Shown here: piece after piece, positions 1 to 6,780 of the stretch
Numbering within the stretch: the first letter of the stretch is position 1
Layout of the letters: each line of letters starts with the position of its first letter
Source: Acidobacteriota bacterium
Lineage (GTDB): Bacteria > Acidobacteriota > Vicinamibacteria > Vicinamibacterales > UBA2999
Length of the DNA: 10,202 nt
NCBI GenBank assembly: GCA_013813075.1
Contig: JACCSI010000093.1
Span: 1-10,202, forward strand
Direction: 5' to 3'
Notes under the pieces: generated by a model
The model's input: the letters and a program-made list of their open reading frames with translations, nothing else
What the model was told of the DNA's origin: nothing
The model's database searches: none
Translations under genes and position numbers: made by a program

Positions 1-888
1 GATCGTGCGTGACCCGGTCAGCACCTGGCCCATGTTGTTGCCGGTCATCGACACCGCTGAACCGGCGCTGATGATGAGCGCGCCAATGGCGCCCATGAAG
101 ATGGCTGCGCCATCGGCGAGCGGCGTGGCAGACGTCGCGACATTCGGCAGCACGCCGGTCGCGACCACCGATGTCAGGGTCATGACCGAGGTGACGGTCA
201 GAATCGTCATCACGAATGCAAACGGCACATCTCGCCGCGGGTTCGCGGCTTCACCTGCGGGAACGCCGGTCACTTCGTATCCGCCGTATGCGAAGATCAG
301 CAACAGGGCGGCAGTGCCCGCTTGCGGCATCGACACGGGTGGCATCTGACCGAACCGGGCGGGGTCGATGAACCAGACCCCGACGGCGATGAACAGAAAC
401 AACGGCAGGAGCTTGCCGACCGTGAGCACGTTGACGAACAACGACGACTGCTTGATGCCGCGGAGGTTGATCCACATCAACGTGAGCGTGACGCCCGTGA
501 GCAGCGCCATGCGCGGCATCCCGGTGGCCACCGCGGGCCAGTAAAACGCCAGCGCCAGCGCCAGACCGTTGCTGACCGATGCCTGGCTGGCGACGCGCGT
601 AAACCACATCATCCACCCGACCTCGAAGCCGATAAACCGGCCGTAGGCGACGCGCGCCGGCAGATACGGCCCGCCGGTGCGGTCGAAGCGGCTACCCACT
701 TCCGCGAAACACAGGGCGATCAGCAGTGACGCCAGACCCACCATCAGAAACGCCAGAGGCCCCCACGACCCGATCTCCCTGGCCACATTGGCCGGCAGCA
801 GGAAAATCGCGCTGCCAATCACCTGGTTGACGCCGATCGCGGTGAGATCCCAGCGTCCGAGCTCGCGACGTAGCGCCGGTTGTGACAT
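1..888 (-). CDS. APC-superfamily amino acid/amine permease, N-terminal part (gene continues past left edge)
   Basis: An inner-membrane permease of the amino acid-polyamine-organocation superfamily, probably a proton- or sodium-coupled importer of an amino acid or related amine. I translated the minus strand from ATG 888; the frame stays open for 296 codons to position 1, so the C-terminal third or more lies outside. The N-terminus LRRELGRWDLTAIGVNQVIG, followed by SAIFLLP (residues about 7-32), matches the first helix with its unwound IGSAIF substrate segment. About eight hydrophobic helices are visible (about 14-34, 44-63, 85-118, 125-142, 150-173, 190-208, 222-248, 258-282). FAYGGYEVTG then GEAANPRRDVP (199-222) matches the conserved helix-6 region and the loop after it. 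ATG 888 suits the family start; an in-frame ATG at 948 would add a proline-rich 20-residue tail and is less likely. AGGA (904-900) lies about 11 nt upstream. It diverges from the Rieske gene. The substrate is not readable. Confidence 0.88.
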   Translation of the reverse strand, partial: MSQPALRRELGRWDLTAIGVNQVIGSAIFLLPANVAREIGSWGPLAFLMVGLASLLIALCFAEVGSRFDRTGGPYLPARVAYGRFIGFEVGWMMWFTRVASQASVSNGLALALAFYWPAVATGMPRMALLTGVTLTLMWINLRGIKQSSLFVNVLTVGKLLPLFLFIAVGVWFIDPARFGQMPPVSMPQAGTAALLLIFAYGGYEVTGVPAGEAANPRRDVPFAFVMTILTVTSVMTLTSVVATGVLPNVATSATPLADGAAIFMGAIGALIISAGSAVSMTGNNMGQVLTGSRTI

Positions 889-1080
889 GGGGGCGGAATT
901 CCTATCGAGCAATCTGCCGCGCGGCGGTGAGGGGGGCGACGACGGCATCAGGTGAAGCGGCATGGCTGATGGTTCCGACCGCGCGCAGCAGGACGAGGAT
1001 GCGCCACGTGTCGAATGCGGACATTACGCGACGACACACGGAGGTGCGAGCGCACGAAATCATCGAGGCGCGGTTGTATC
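889..1080. other. Divergent intergenic region between permease and Rieske oxygenase genes
   Basis: A 192-bp spacer between two divergent starts, so it should hold the promoters for both genes. I see a short perfect palindrome GGAATTCC (895-902) just upstream of the permease start. A strong Shine-Dalgarno-like GGAGGTG (1040-1046) has no matching start in the Rieske frame at usable distance. TATCAT (1077-1082) resembles a -10 hexamer but overlaps the annotated Rieske start. I see no convincing -35/-10 pair, RNA gene or terminator. Short ORFs crossing this stretch look like non-coding shadow. Confidence 0.4.
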
Positions 1081-2199
1081 ATGAATTCGCTCATGGAGAC
1101 CACCGGGCGCGCGACCTCCCGACAGACACTCCCGGGCCGGTATTACACCGACGTCGCCTGGTTCAACGCAGAAATGGACCGGGTCTTCGCGGCGATGTGG
1201 ATTGCCGTCTGCCGCGTCGATCGCATTGCATCACGTGGCCAGTTCGTGCGCCGCGATGTCGCGGGTGCGAGCGTGCTGATCATTGGCGACGGCCACGGTT
1301 GCGCGCGTGCGTTTCACAACGTCTGCCGTCATCGCGGAACTCGCCTCTGCGCCACTGACAGCGGCGAGTTCGCCGGCAGCATTCAGTGCCCCTATCACGC
1401 CTGGACCTACGACTTGGAAGGACGTCTGATCGGTGCACCGCTGATGGACGATGTCGAAGGATTCCGGCGCGACGCGCACCCGCTGCAGCGCGTCGCTTGC
1501 GAGGTGTGGGACGGGCACGTCTTCATCAACATGTCGGCGCAGCCGACGCCGCTGGCTGCGCAACTCGGCGACCTGCCGGAACGGTTTGCCCCGTGGGGAA
1601 TGGCCGACCTGCGGATGGCGCACCGCGTCGAGTACGACGTCAAGGCCAACTGGAAGTTAATCGTCCAGAACTACAACGAGTGTCTGCACTGCCCCATCAT
1701 TCATCCGTTGCTCAACCGGATGCACCACTACCTGGGCGCTGCCAACGTTCCGTCCACCGAAACCTACTGCGGCGGCGCGATGGGATTGAGGGACGGCGTC
1801 GATACACTCAGCATCGACGGTGTGCGCCGACGGGCGCTGCTGCCCGGACTGACCGGCGGCGACCGCACGCGCGTCAACTACTTCGCCATTTATCCCAATT
1901 TCCTGCTGACCCTGCACCCCGACTACATGCTGACGATCACGATCTGGCCGGAAGCGCCGAATCGGACGCGGCTCGTCGGCGAGTGGCACTTTCACCCGGA
2001 CGAGATCGCCCGGCCAGATTTTGTGTTCGCGGACGCGGTCGAATTCTGGGACGTCACCAACCGCGAAGACTGGGCAATCTCTGAGCGGTCGCAGCAGGGC
2101 ATTTCCTCGCGTGGCTATCAGCCGGGACCGTATTCGAACCGCGAAACTCAACTGTGGGAGTTTGACGAGTTCGTGCTGTCGCGCGTGCAGTCGCAATGA
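1081..2199 (+). CDS. Rieske [2Fe-2S] non-haem iron oxygenase alpha subunit, choline/betaine/carnitine monooxygenase-like
   Basis: Cytoplasmic terminal oxygenase of the Rieske family (372 aa) that would use O2 and reductase-supplied electrons to hydroxylate, and often N-demethylate, its substrate. The Rieske cluster ligands are C82-x-H84 (NVCRHRG) and C103-x2-H106 (QCPYHAW). The mononuclear iron site is NYNECLHCPIIHP, with H203 and H208, and D330 in TNREDW is the likely third ligand. E200 sits at the position that carries electrons between the two metal centres; Glu here and the C-terminal pattern VTNREDWAISERSQQG are typical of choline, glycine-betaine and carnitine monooxygenases rather than naphthalene-type dioxygenases. 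ATG 1081 was chosen because the family N-terminus (LPGRYYTD) follows soon after. GAGG (1065-1068) is a poor, distant SD, and the in-frame ATG at 1093 is an alternative. No reductase gene is in the window. It faces the permease gene divergently. The family is sure; the substrate is not known. Confidence 0.9.
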   Translation: MNSLMETTGRATSRQTLPGRYYTDVAWFNAEMDRVFAAMWIAVCRVDRIASRGQFVRRDVAGASVLIIGDGHGCARAFHNVCRHRGTRLCATDSGEFAGSIQCPYHAWTYDLEGRLIGAPLMDDVEGFRRDAHPLQRVACEVWDGHVFINMSAQPTPLAAQLGDLPERFAPWGMADLRMAHRVEYDVKANWKLIVQNYNECLHCPIIHPLLNRMHHYLGAANVPSTETYCGGAMGLRDGVDTLSIDGVRRRALLPGLTGGDRTRVNYFAIYPNFLLTLHPDYMLTITIWPEAPNRTRLVGEWHFHPDEIARPDFVFADAVEFWDVTNREDWAISERSQQGISSRGYQPGPYSNRETQLWEFDEFVLSRVQSQ

Positions 2200-2239
2200 G
2201 CGGCTTGGTTCGTGACGTGAGCCGGTCGCCGCGTCGCGC

Positions 2240-3058
2240 TCACCCGATCCAGCCGGCATACAGCTCCGGGCGCCGGTGTTTCAGGAACAGTTCGCGCGCA
2301 TGGGATGTCGCGTTGACGCCGACGTCCACCTCGGCGTACAGGACCTCGTCAGTGCCTTGCGCCGCACGCGCAATGACCGATCCCTTCGGATCGCACACGA
2401 ACGACTCGCCGGCAAAATCGAGGCAGTCCTCGGCGCCAACGCGGTTGCAGAGGGCGGTGTAGTAGCCGTTCTGAAACGCCGCCACGCGCATCTCCGCTTC
2501 ATAGAGCCCCTCGGGCCACTCGCCGGTCGCACCCGCCTGTGGCACGACCACGAGATCGGCTCCGCCAATCGCGAGCGCACGCATGTACTCGGGGAAGTGG
2601 CGGTCGTAGCAGATCGCCACGCCAATGTTTCCGGCGCGTGTGCGATAGACGGGCGCCCCTTTGTCGCCGGGCGTGTAATAGCCCTGTTCATGAAAGCATG
2701 CGTACTCGGTGATGTGCACCATCCGGGTCACACCGAGCACCGACCCGTCCGCGTCGATTACCGGCGACGAGTCGTAGGTGTGGTCGCCGTCGCGTTCGAA
2801 CAGGTTAAGGACGACCACCACGCCAAGCTCGCGCGCCTGCCGTTGAAACGCTTGCACCAGCGGTCCGTCAAGCGGCTCTGCCAGATCCTTGACGTTTCGA
2901 CCGGCGGGCCGCTGCGGATGAAACCACTCGAAGGCCAGTTCCGCGTAGCAGACCAGCGCGGCGCCGTTCCTGGCCGCCTCCTCCAGGCCGGCCAGCCCCC
3001 GGGCCAGATTCGATGGTTTGTCTCTTGTGGCGTGTTGTTGAACGAGTGCGATTTTCAT
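2240..3058 (-). CDS. Nitrilase-superfamily carbon-nitrogen hydrolase (beta-ureidopropionase/N-carbamoylputrescine amidase-like)
   Basis: A 272-aa cytoplasmic amidase of the nitrilase superfamily, which hydrolyses non-peptide C-N bonds such as N-carbamoyl or carboxamide groups. The nucleophile is C150 in GVAICYDRHFPE and the general base is E40 in VCYAELAFE. The stretch LVVVPQAGATGEWPEGLYEA then EMRVAAFQNGYYTALCNRVG (169-208) is the usual second half of the active site. The catalytic Lys, normally in a Y/T-R-K-x-H-I motif, appears as Met113 (GVTRMVHI); the codon is ATG on the coding strand where AAG would give Lys. The rest of the protein is intact and full length, so this is probably a subfamily trait and not decay. 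The start fits the family (MKIALVQQH) but has no clear SD. It lies 72 bp downstream of the VWA gene on the same strand and ends tail-to-tail with the Rieske gene. The substrate is unknown. Confidence 0.88.
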   Translation of the reverse strand: MKIALVQQHATRDKPSNLARGLAGLEEAARNGAALVCYAELAFEWFHPQRPAGRNVKDLAEPLDGPLVQAFQRQARELGVVVVLNLFERDGDHTYDSSPVIDADGSVLGVTRMVHITEYACFHEQGYYTPGDKGAPVYRTRAGNIGVAICYDRHFPEYMRALAIGGADLVVVPQAGATGEWPEGLYEAEMRVAAFQNGYYTALCNRVGAEDCLDFAGESFVCDPKGSVIARAAQGTDEVLYAEVDVGVNATSHARELFLKHRRPELYAGWIG

Positions 3059-3130
3059 GCAATCAATACCGCGTAGGATTGGGGGCGCCGATGCGTGGTC
3101 TGAGAGATCCCGTGTGGGGCGTCGTGGATG

Positions 3131-4030
3131 TCATTTCGAAGGACTCGCGAGATACCCGGCGCGATGTCGGACCGCGAGATTCGGATCGACGGCCTCCACC
3201 TTCAGCGCGCGGTACTTGCCGTCTGGTCCGTCCTTCGGTGTGAATCCCAGGACGTACTGCGAGCGCCACTCCTCGAGCAGGGCCAGCGCCGCCGTCTCAG
3301 CAGCTTCGGGCGTGCGGATGCGATGGGTCATTCCACCCGAATCGCCAACCACCTGCGGCAGAAAGTTCGCGAACGCGCGGTTCACGTTGGGCGCATATCG
3401 CGACGGGGTCAAGTCGGTTTGGATTCCGTAAATCAACGTCTCGCTCTGCTTACGCGTTGCCACGAGCCCGGCCAGAGACGTGCCACTCGCGTTTTCGCCA
3501 CCGTCGGAAACGACCAGAATCACCGGCAACGGATTGCGCGCCTGCTCGACCTGGTGCAACCCTTCTTTGAGCGCGTCGATCAGCGCCGTGCCAAGCGACA
3601 AGCGCCACTCAATCCACGAAACTGGCCTCAGCGCGGGCGCCAACGTCCACGGAAACGCCGTCCGCACCTTCCCGGCAAAGAAGTGCATCGTCGCTTCGTC
3701 GTCGGTCTTCAATCCCTGGAGGATGGTGTCGATGGCGCGGATCGCCAGCACTTGCCTGCCCGACGCCATGCTCGGACTTGAATCCAGCAGAATGCAGAGA
3801 CTGAGTGCGCGCGGCTGATGGCTGACGAGCGTGAGTTCCTGCCGGCGGCCGTCTTCGTAGATGCGAAAGTCGGCTCGCCCGAGCTCGCCAACGCGGCGCG
3901 TCGTATCGGCTGCTGTCACGGTGACCGGCACCGTGACGACATCAATGGCGCTGCGGAATACGGGTTGCGCGTGAACGGCGGTTGCCAGCACGGCCGTCAG
4001 CGACGCGAGAAACGTGCGAGCGATGGGCAC
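3131..4030 (-). CDS. Secreted VWA-domain protein, acidobacterial VWFA-related type
   Basis: A 299-aa exported protein. Residues 1-22 form a signal peptide (positively charged start, hydrophobic LASLTAVLATAV, cleavage likely after HAQ). A short beta-rich N-terminal region (about 25-72, VVTVPVTVTA and DFRIYEDGRRQELTLVS) precedes a von Willebrand A domain (about 74-262) with a complete metal-ion adhesion site: D83-S-S85-x-S87, T148 in LGTALIDAL, and D176 in VVSDGGEN. The C-terminal SQYVLGFTP and YRALKVEA segments are typical of the VWFA-related family that is widespread in Acidobacteria. It probably makes metal-dependent protein contacts outside the cytoplasm; its partner is unknown. The start codon is GTG at 4030, because an in-frame TAA lies at 4042-4040. 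There is no SD, and a CATAAT hexamer ends 8 nt before the start, suggesting a near-leaderless mRNA. The nitrilase gene follows 72 bp downstream. Confidence 0.88.
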   Translation of the reverse strand: MPIARTFLASLTAVLATAVHAQPVFRSAIDVVTVPVTVTAADTTRRVGELGRADFRIYEDGRRQELTLVSHQPRALSLCILLDSSPSMASGRQVLAIRAIDTILQGLKTDDEATMHFFAGKVRTAFPWTLAPALRPVSWIEWRLSLGTALIDALKEGLHQVEQARNPLPVILVVSDGGENASGTSLAGLVATRKQSETLIYGIQTDLTPSRYAPNVNRAFANFLPQVVGDSGGMTHRIRTPEAAETAALALLEEWRSQYVLGFTPKDGPDGKYRALKVEAVDPNLAVRHRAGYLASPSK

Positions 4031-4037
4031 CCGCAGG

Positions 4038-4044
4038 TATTATG
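4038..4044. promoter_or_regulatory. Candidate shared, two-way -10 element between VWA and FAH-fold genes
   Basis: The 36-bp gap between the divergent starts holds one AT-rich island. Read on plus it is TATTAT (4038-4043), and on minus CATAAT (4044-4039); each matches TATAAT at five of six bases. On plus it would start transcription near 4050, giving a leader of about 17 nt that includes the GGAGG site. On minus it would start near 4032, only about 2 nt before the GTG at 4030. No good -35 hexamer is visible on either side. This is a prediction from sequence alone. Confidence 0.4.
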
Positions 4045-4055
4045 GGCGCCGCGAC

Positions 4056-4060
4056 GGAGG
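4056..4060 (+). promoter_or_regulatory. Ribosome binding site of the FAH-fold gene
   Basis: GGAGG lies 6 nt upstream of ATG 4067. It fixes the start of the FAH-fold protein: the reading frame is open much further upstream, but only this ATG combines a strong SD with a signal peptide. It is the only well-placed consensus SD I found in the window. Confidence 0.8.
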
Positions 4061-4066
4061 ATCACC

Positions 4067-5152
4067 ATGCGAAAACTCTCACGAGCACTTGCACTTGTAT
4101 TTGCCGGAACACTTGTTGGATTTCCCTGGGTCGATCTGGTCGCACAAAGCGGACCCGTGCCGTACAAGCTGGGGATGTTCCGTCAAGCGGATCGTACCTA
4201 CGTGGGCCTCGTGGTCAACGACGCCGTCGTCGTGGACCTGTCGCAAGCCGGCATCAAGGCGCCCGCGACGCTAAGAGAACTGATCGCCGATTGGAATCCC
4301 ACCATCGCCGGCCAGCTCGCGAGACTGGCCGCAGACGCCGCTCGCCAACAGCCGGGTGGTAGTCAGATCCGTCTGAATCAGGTGAAGACGCTGCCACCAA
4401 TTCCGGATCCGATGACCATGCTTGCGGCCGCGGTCAATTATCAGGAGCACGCCATCGAAATGCGCAGCGGCTCGACGGCCGTGGCCAGTGCGGCCGCCGT
4501 GGACCCGAAGGTCGCGCTCGGCCTCCCCGGCTACTGGAACCGGAAGCCAGGCGATCTGCGGCAGAATCCGTTCATGTTCCCGAAACTGCGCGCCGCGATC
4601 ACCGGCGAGGGCGACCCCATCATTCTGCCGCCCGGGCGCGCGCAGGTGGACTGGGAATGCGAGCTGGCGGTTGTCGTGGGCAAGACCGCCCAGGGGATCA
4701 GTGCGGACCGCGCCGCGGACTATATCTTTGGCTACACGTTGATGAACGACGTGTCCGACCGCGGCGGGCGCGCGGATGGCCGCCATGGCTCTGATTGGCT
4801 GCTCGGCAAGAGCCACGATACTTTTGCGCCGATGGGACCGTTCGTGGTTCCCCGCCAGTTCGTCCCCGACCCGCAGAAGCTCGGCATCAGATTCACGCTC
4901 AGCGGCAAGGTGATGCAGGACTCGAACACCAGCCGCATGACACACAATGTGTTTGAAGTGTTCGAGTACGCCTCGCACATCATTACGTTGCAACCAGGCG
5001 ACATCCTGTCCACCGGCAGCCCCGCGGGTGTTGGTACCGCGCGGGAGACGCCGATTTACATGAAGGCCGGGGACACCTCGGTCTGCACGATCGATCGCAT
5101 TGGCACGCTGACCAACCCCGTTCAGGCGCAGCGGCCACGCGCCACGCGGTAA
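4067..5152 (+). CDS. Fumarylacetoacetate hydrolase-fold protein with N-terminal signal peptide
   Basis: A 361-aa member of the FAH/2-hydroxyhepta-2,4-diene-1,7-dioate isomerase family, whose enzymes cleave or isomerise C-C bonds of beta-diketo or 2-oxo acids using Mg2+/Mn2+. Metal ligands are visible as E197 and E199 (VDWECELAVVVG) and D228 (YTLMNDVSDR). K248 (LLGKSHDTFAPMGP) and LQPGDILSTGSPAGVG (308-323) are also family signatures. Unusually, residues 1-28 look like a signal peptide (RKLSRA then ALALVFAGTLVGF, cleavage near VAQ-S), whereas known FAH enzymes are cytoplasmic. Between NYQEHAIEM (124-132) and FMFPKLRAAITG (169-180) there is about 35 residues, including GLPGYWNRKPGDLRQNP, that looks longer than in usual family members. 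Start chosen from the GGAGG at 4056-4060. The next gene starts 6 nt after the stop, so the two are probably co-translated. The family is sure; substrate and periplasmic location are inferred. Confidence 0.88.
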   Translation: MRKLSRALALVFAGTLVGFPWVDLVAQSGPVPYKLGMFRQADRTYVGLVVNDAVVVDLSQAGIKAPATLRELIADWNPTIAGQLARLAADAARQQPGGSQIRLNQVKTLPPIPDPMTMLAAAVNYQEHAIEMRSGSTAVASAAAVDPKVALGLPGYWNRKPGDLRQNPFMFPKLRAAITGEGDPIILPPGRAQVDWECELAVVVGKTAQGISADRAADYIFGYTLMNDVSDRGGRADGRHGSDWLLGKSHDTFAPMGPFVVPRQFVPDPQKLGIRFTLSGKVMQDSNTSRMTHNVFEVFEYASHIITLQPGDILSTGSPAGVGTARETPIYMKAGDTSVCTIDRIGTLTNPVQAQRPRATR

Positions 5153-5158
5153 ACGCTT

Positions 5159-5527
5159 ATGAACATGGTTTCGGTGACGCGCGTTGTCGGCTTTCTTCTG
5201 ATTCTGCTCGGCATCGTCGGCTATGTCGCGACCGGCGGCGCCAGCTTTACGGCGCTGATTCCGGCAGTGGTCGGCGCCGTCTTCCTCGTGCTTGCGCTGG
5301 CCGGACGCAGCGCCGAAGCGCGCCGGCATGTCATGCACGCGGCCGTCGCGATTGCGCTTCTTGCCGTGATTGGCGGCGTGCCTCGCATCATCGCGGCCGT
5401 GAACGCCGGCGACATCAGGCGGCCGGCGGTGATCGCGCAGATCGCAATGGCCGCGATTCTCGCCGTCTACGTCCTGCTGGGGGTGAAATCGTTTATCGAT
5501 GCCCGGAAGGCGCGTCTCAGGGGCTGA
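5159..5527 (+). CDS. Small four-helix membrane protein, unknown function
   Basis: A 122-aa hydrophobic protein that I do not recognise. Four helices are visible: about 7-25 (TRVVGFLLILLGIVGYVA), 30-49 (FTALIPAVVGAVFLVLALAG), 58-80 and 88-109 (VIAQIAMAAILAVYVLLG). Basic residues cluster in the helix 2-3 loop (RSAEARRH) and at the C-terminus (DARKARLRG), which the positive-inside rule would place in the cytoplasm. It begins 6 nt after the FAH-fold stop and has no SD of its own, so translation probably depends on the upstream gene; ATG 5165 is an alternative start. It ends 1 nt from the stop of the convergent GcvT-like gene. Codon pattern and lack of internal stops support a real gene. A membrane partner or anchor for the exported FAH-fold protein is possible but only a guess. 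Confidence 0.75.
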   Translation: MNMVSVTRVVGFLLILLGIVGYVATGGASFTALIPAVVGAVFLVLALAGRSAEARRHVMHAAVAIALLAVIGGVPRIIAAVNAGDIRRPAVIAQIAMAAILAVYVLLGVKSFIDARKARLRG

Positions 5528-5528
5528 C

Positions 5529-6728
5529 TCACGCCGGCGGCGTCGCCGTCTTCCGCGCCGGATTGAAGAACGGCGTCTTGACGACGGTCGCGGTGGCCGT
5601 GTGGCGGACCGCTTCGATCGTAATCTCGAGTTGGAGTCGCGTGCCCACGGCGTAATAGGGCGCGTCGATCGTCGCCAACGCAATCAACTTCTTCAATGAC
5701 GTCGACCAGGTGGTCGACGTCGCACGGCCGACCTGGCGGCCGTCTCGGTAAACGGGCACGGCGGCGCGTGACGCCGTCGCCGGCGCGGTCGGCGGGAGTC
5801 CCACCGTTTCGTGCAGCCTCTCGACCTCCGTCCAGTCGACTTCGAGCCCGACAATCTGACGACGATGACCGCGCCGCTGCTCGGCGGCGAGCGCTGTGCG
5901 GCCGACGAATGGCCCTTTCCGGAGGTCGACGAGTCGCGCGAAGCCAAGCTCGAACGGCGAGTATTTCTGCGATTCAATCATCGCGCGCCGGCTGCTCTGG
6001 AAATCCACGTCGATGAGCAGCAGGCCGGCCTCGATGCGCGCGATATCGAGGGCCAGCATGCCGGCGGCGTGCAGATCGGCATTCGGGCCCGCAGCAGCCA
6101 GCGCGTCCCACACCCGGAGGGCGGCGTCCCACGGCATCCACACTTCGTAGCCAAGGTCGCCCGTGTAGCCCGTACGCGTGATCTCAACCGGCACGCCGGC
6201 AATCTCGCCGGAGGTGGCGTTGAAGTACCTGAGCGTGTCGATCGGTGCAGTGCTGACGTCGCGCAACAGCCGCGCCGACGTCGGTCCCTGAAGTGCAAGC
6301 GCGGCCACCTGCTCGGTGATGTCTTCGACGGTGACATCGAGACCGGCGGCGCCGTCGGTCAACCAGCGCAAGTTGGGGTCGGCCGCCGTCCAGCGATATT
6401 CCTGGTCGCGAAGGCGCGTGACCGTGCCATCGTCGATAACCTTGCCCTCTTCGTCGCACCACGGGGTGTAGTAGACCTGCCCGATCGTCATTCGCTTCGC
6501 GTCACGGGTGATGATGCGGTCCACGAGCCGCGTCGCATCGCGGCCGGAGATCCGGTACTTGAACAGAGGGGAGATGTCGATCGCGGCGCAGGCGCTGCGG
6601 ATGGCGTTGTATTCGTGCTCGTGATGGGTTTCGTACGCGCTCACGGCGTAGTACCCGGCCCAGTCGCGGTAATTCAGGCTTTCGCAGAGCTGATGAGTGC
6701 GTTCGTGGAAGGCGGAGGCGACCGGCAC
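5529..6728 (-). CDS. Stand-alone GcvT-like aminomethyltransferase/folate-dependent demethylase
   Basis: A 399-aa cytoplasmic protein of the GcvT/YgfZ/DmdA superfamily, which moves a one-carbon unit from a methyl or aminomethyl donor to tetrahydrofolate. The N-terminal folate-binding domain shows AAIDISPLFKYRISGRDA (48-65), GQVYYTPWCDEEGKVIDDGT (83-102, with the conserved DD at 99-100), ALQGP (145-149), RTGYTGDLGYEVWMP (185-199) and ALDIARIEAGL (226-236). The C-terminal domain (about 288-390) has a VPVYRDGRQVGRATSTTWS segment. There is no glycine cleavage H or P gene nearby, so it is probably a demethylase or C1 acceptor for a methylated amine, not part of glycine cleavage. The GTG at 6728 is the only suitable start; the ATG at 6736 is out of frame. 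It has no SD, and TAGAAT ends 6 nt upstream, which predicts a leaderless mRNA. It diverges from the FAD oxidoreductase pair. DmdA-like activity is an alternative; the true substrate is unknown. Confidence 0.87.
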   Translation of the reverse strand: MPVASAFHERTHQLCESLNYRDWAGYYAVSAYETHHEHEYNAIRSACAAIDISPLFKYRISGRDATRLVDRIITRDAKRMTIGQVYYTPWCDEEGKVIDDGTVTRLRDQEYRWTAADPNLRWLTDGAAGLDVTVEDITEQVAALALQGPTSARLLRDVSTAPIDTLRYFNATSGEIAGVPVEITRTGYTGDLGYEVWMPWDAALRVWDALAAAGPNADLHAAGMLALDIARIEAGLLLIDVDFQSSRRAMIESQKYSPFELGFARLVDLRKGPFVGRTALAAEQRRGHRRQIVGLEVDWTEVERLHETVGLPPTAPATASRAAVPVYRDGRQVGRATSTTWSTSLKKLIALATIDAPYYAVGTRLQLEITIEAVRHTATATVVKTPFFNPARKTATPPA

Positions 6729-6734
6729 CGGCGC

Positions 6735-6762
6735 ATTCTATCGAACCGCGCGCCTGGAACGA
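6735..6762 (-). promoter_or_regulatory. Predicted leaderless promoter of the GcvT-like gene
   Basis: On the minus strand the -10 hexamer TAGAAT (6740-6735) is preceded, after a 16-bp spacer, by TCGTTC (6762-6757), which is the left arm of the central palindrome. Counting seven bases on from the end of the -10 puts the first transcribed base at 6728, the G of the GTG start codon. It mirrors the plus-strand promoter with the same two hexamers. Its -35 matches TTGACA poorly, so an activator may be needed. Confidence 0.5.
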
Positions 6763-6780
6763 AGGACTAGTTCCTCGTTC
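6757..6780. promoter_or_regulatory. 24-bp imperfect palindrome, candidate operator for the divergent gene pair
   Basis: The left arm GAACGAAGGACT (6757-6768) pairs with the right arm AGTTCCTCGTTC (6769-6780) at 10 of 12 positions, with mismatches at 6763/6774 and 6765/6772 (the latter a G-T). The centre (6768/6769) coincides with the midpoint of the two outward-facing TAGAAT hexamers. Each outer end forms the -35 position of one promoter, so a dimeric regulator bound here would control both genes at once. No regulator gene is seen in the window. Confidence 0.6.

Noticed and set aside
2201..2224. Possible bidirectional terminator hairpin (CGGCT...AGCCG) between the Rieske and nitrilase stops
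   Set aside because: Only a 5-bp stem plus two wobble pairs, and no T-run on either strand. Too weak to call.
2276..3076. Plus-strand ORF (266 aa) antisense to the nitrilase gene
   Set aside because: No motif; the opposite strand encodes a complete nitrilase-fold protein.
4271..5683. Long minus-strand ORF (470 aa) antisense to the FAH-fold and membrane protein genes
   Set aside because: Its translation is low-complexity Arg/His/Ala-rich with no motif, as expected for the complement of a high-GC gene. The plus-strand genes have clear family signatures.
5811..6770. Plus-strand ORF (319 aa) antisense to the GcvT-like gene
   Set aside because: Composition typical of an antisense frame, and it would run through the divergent promoter region.
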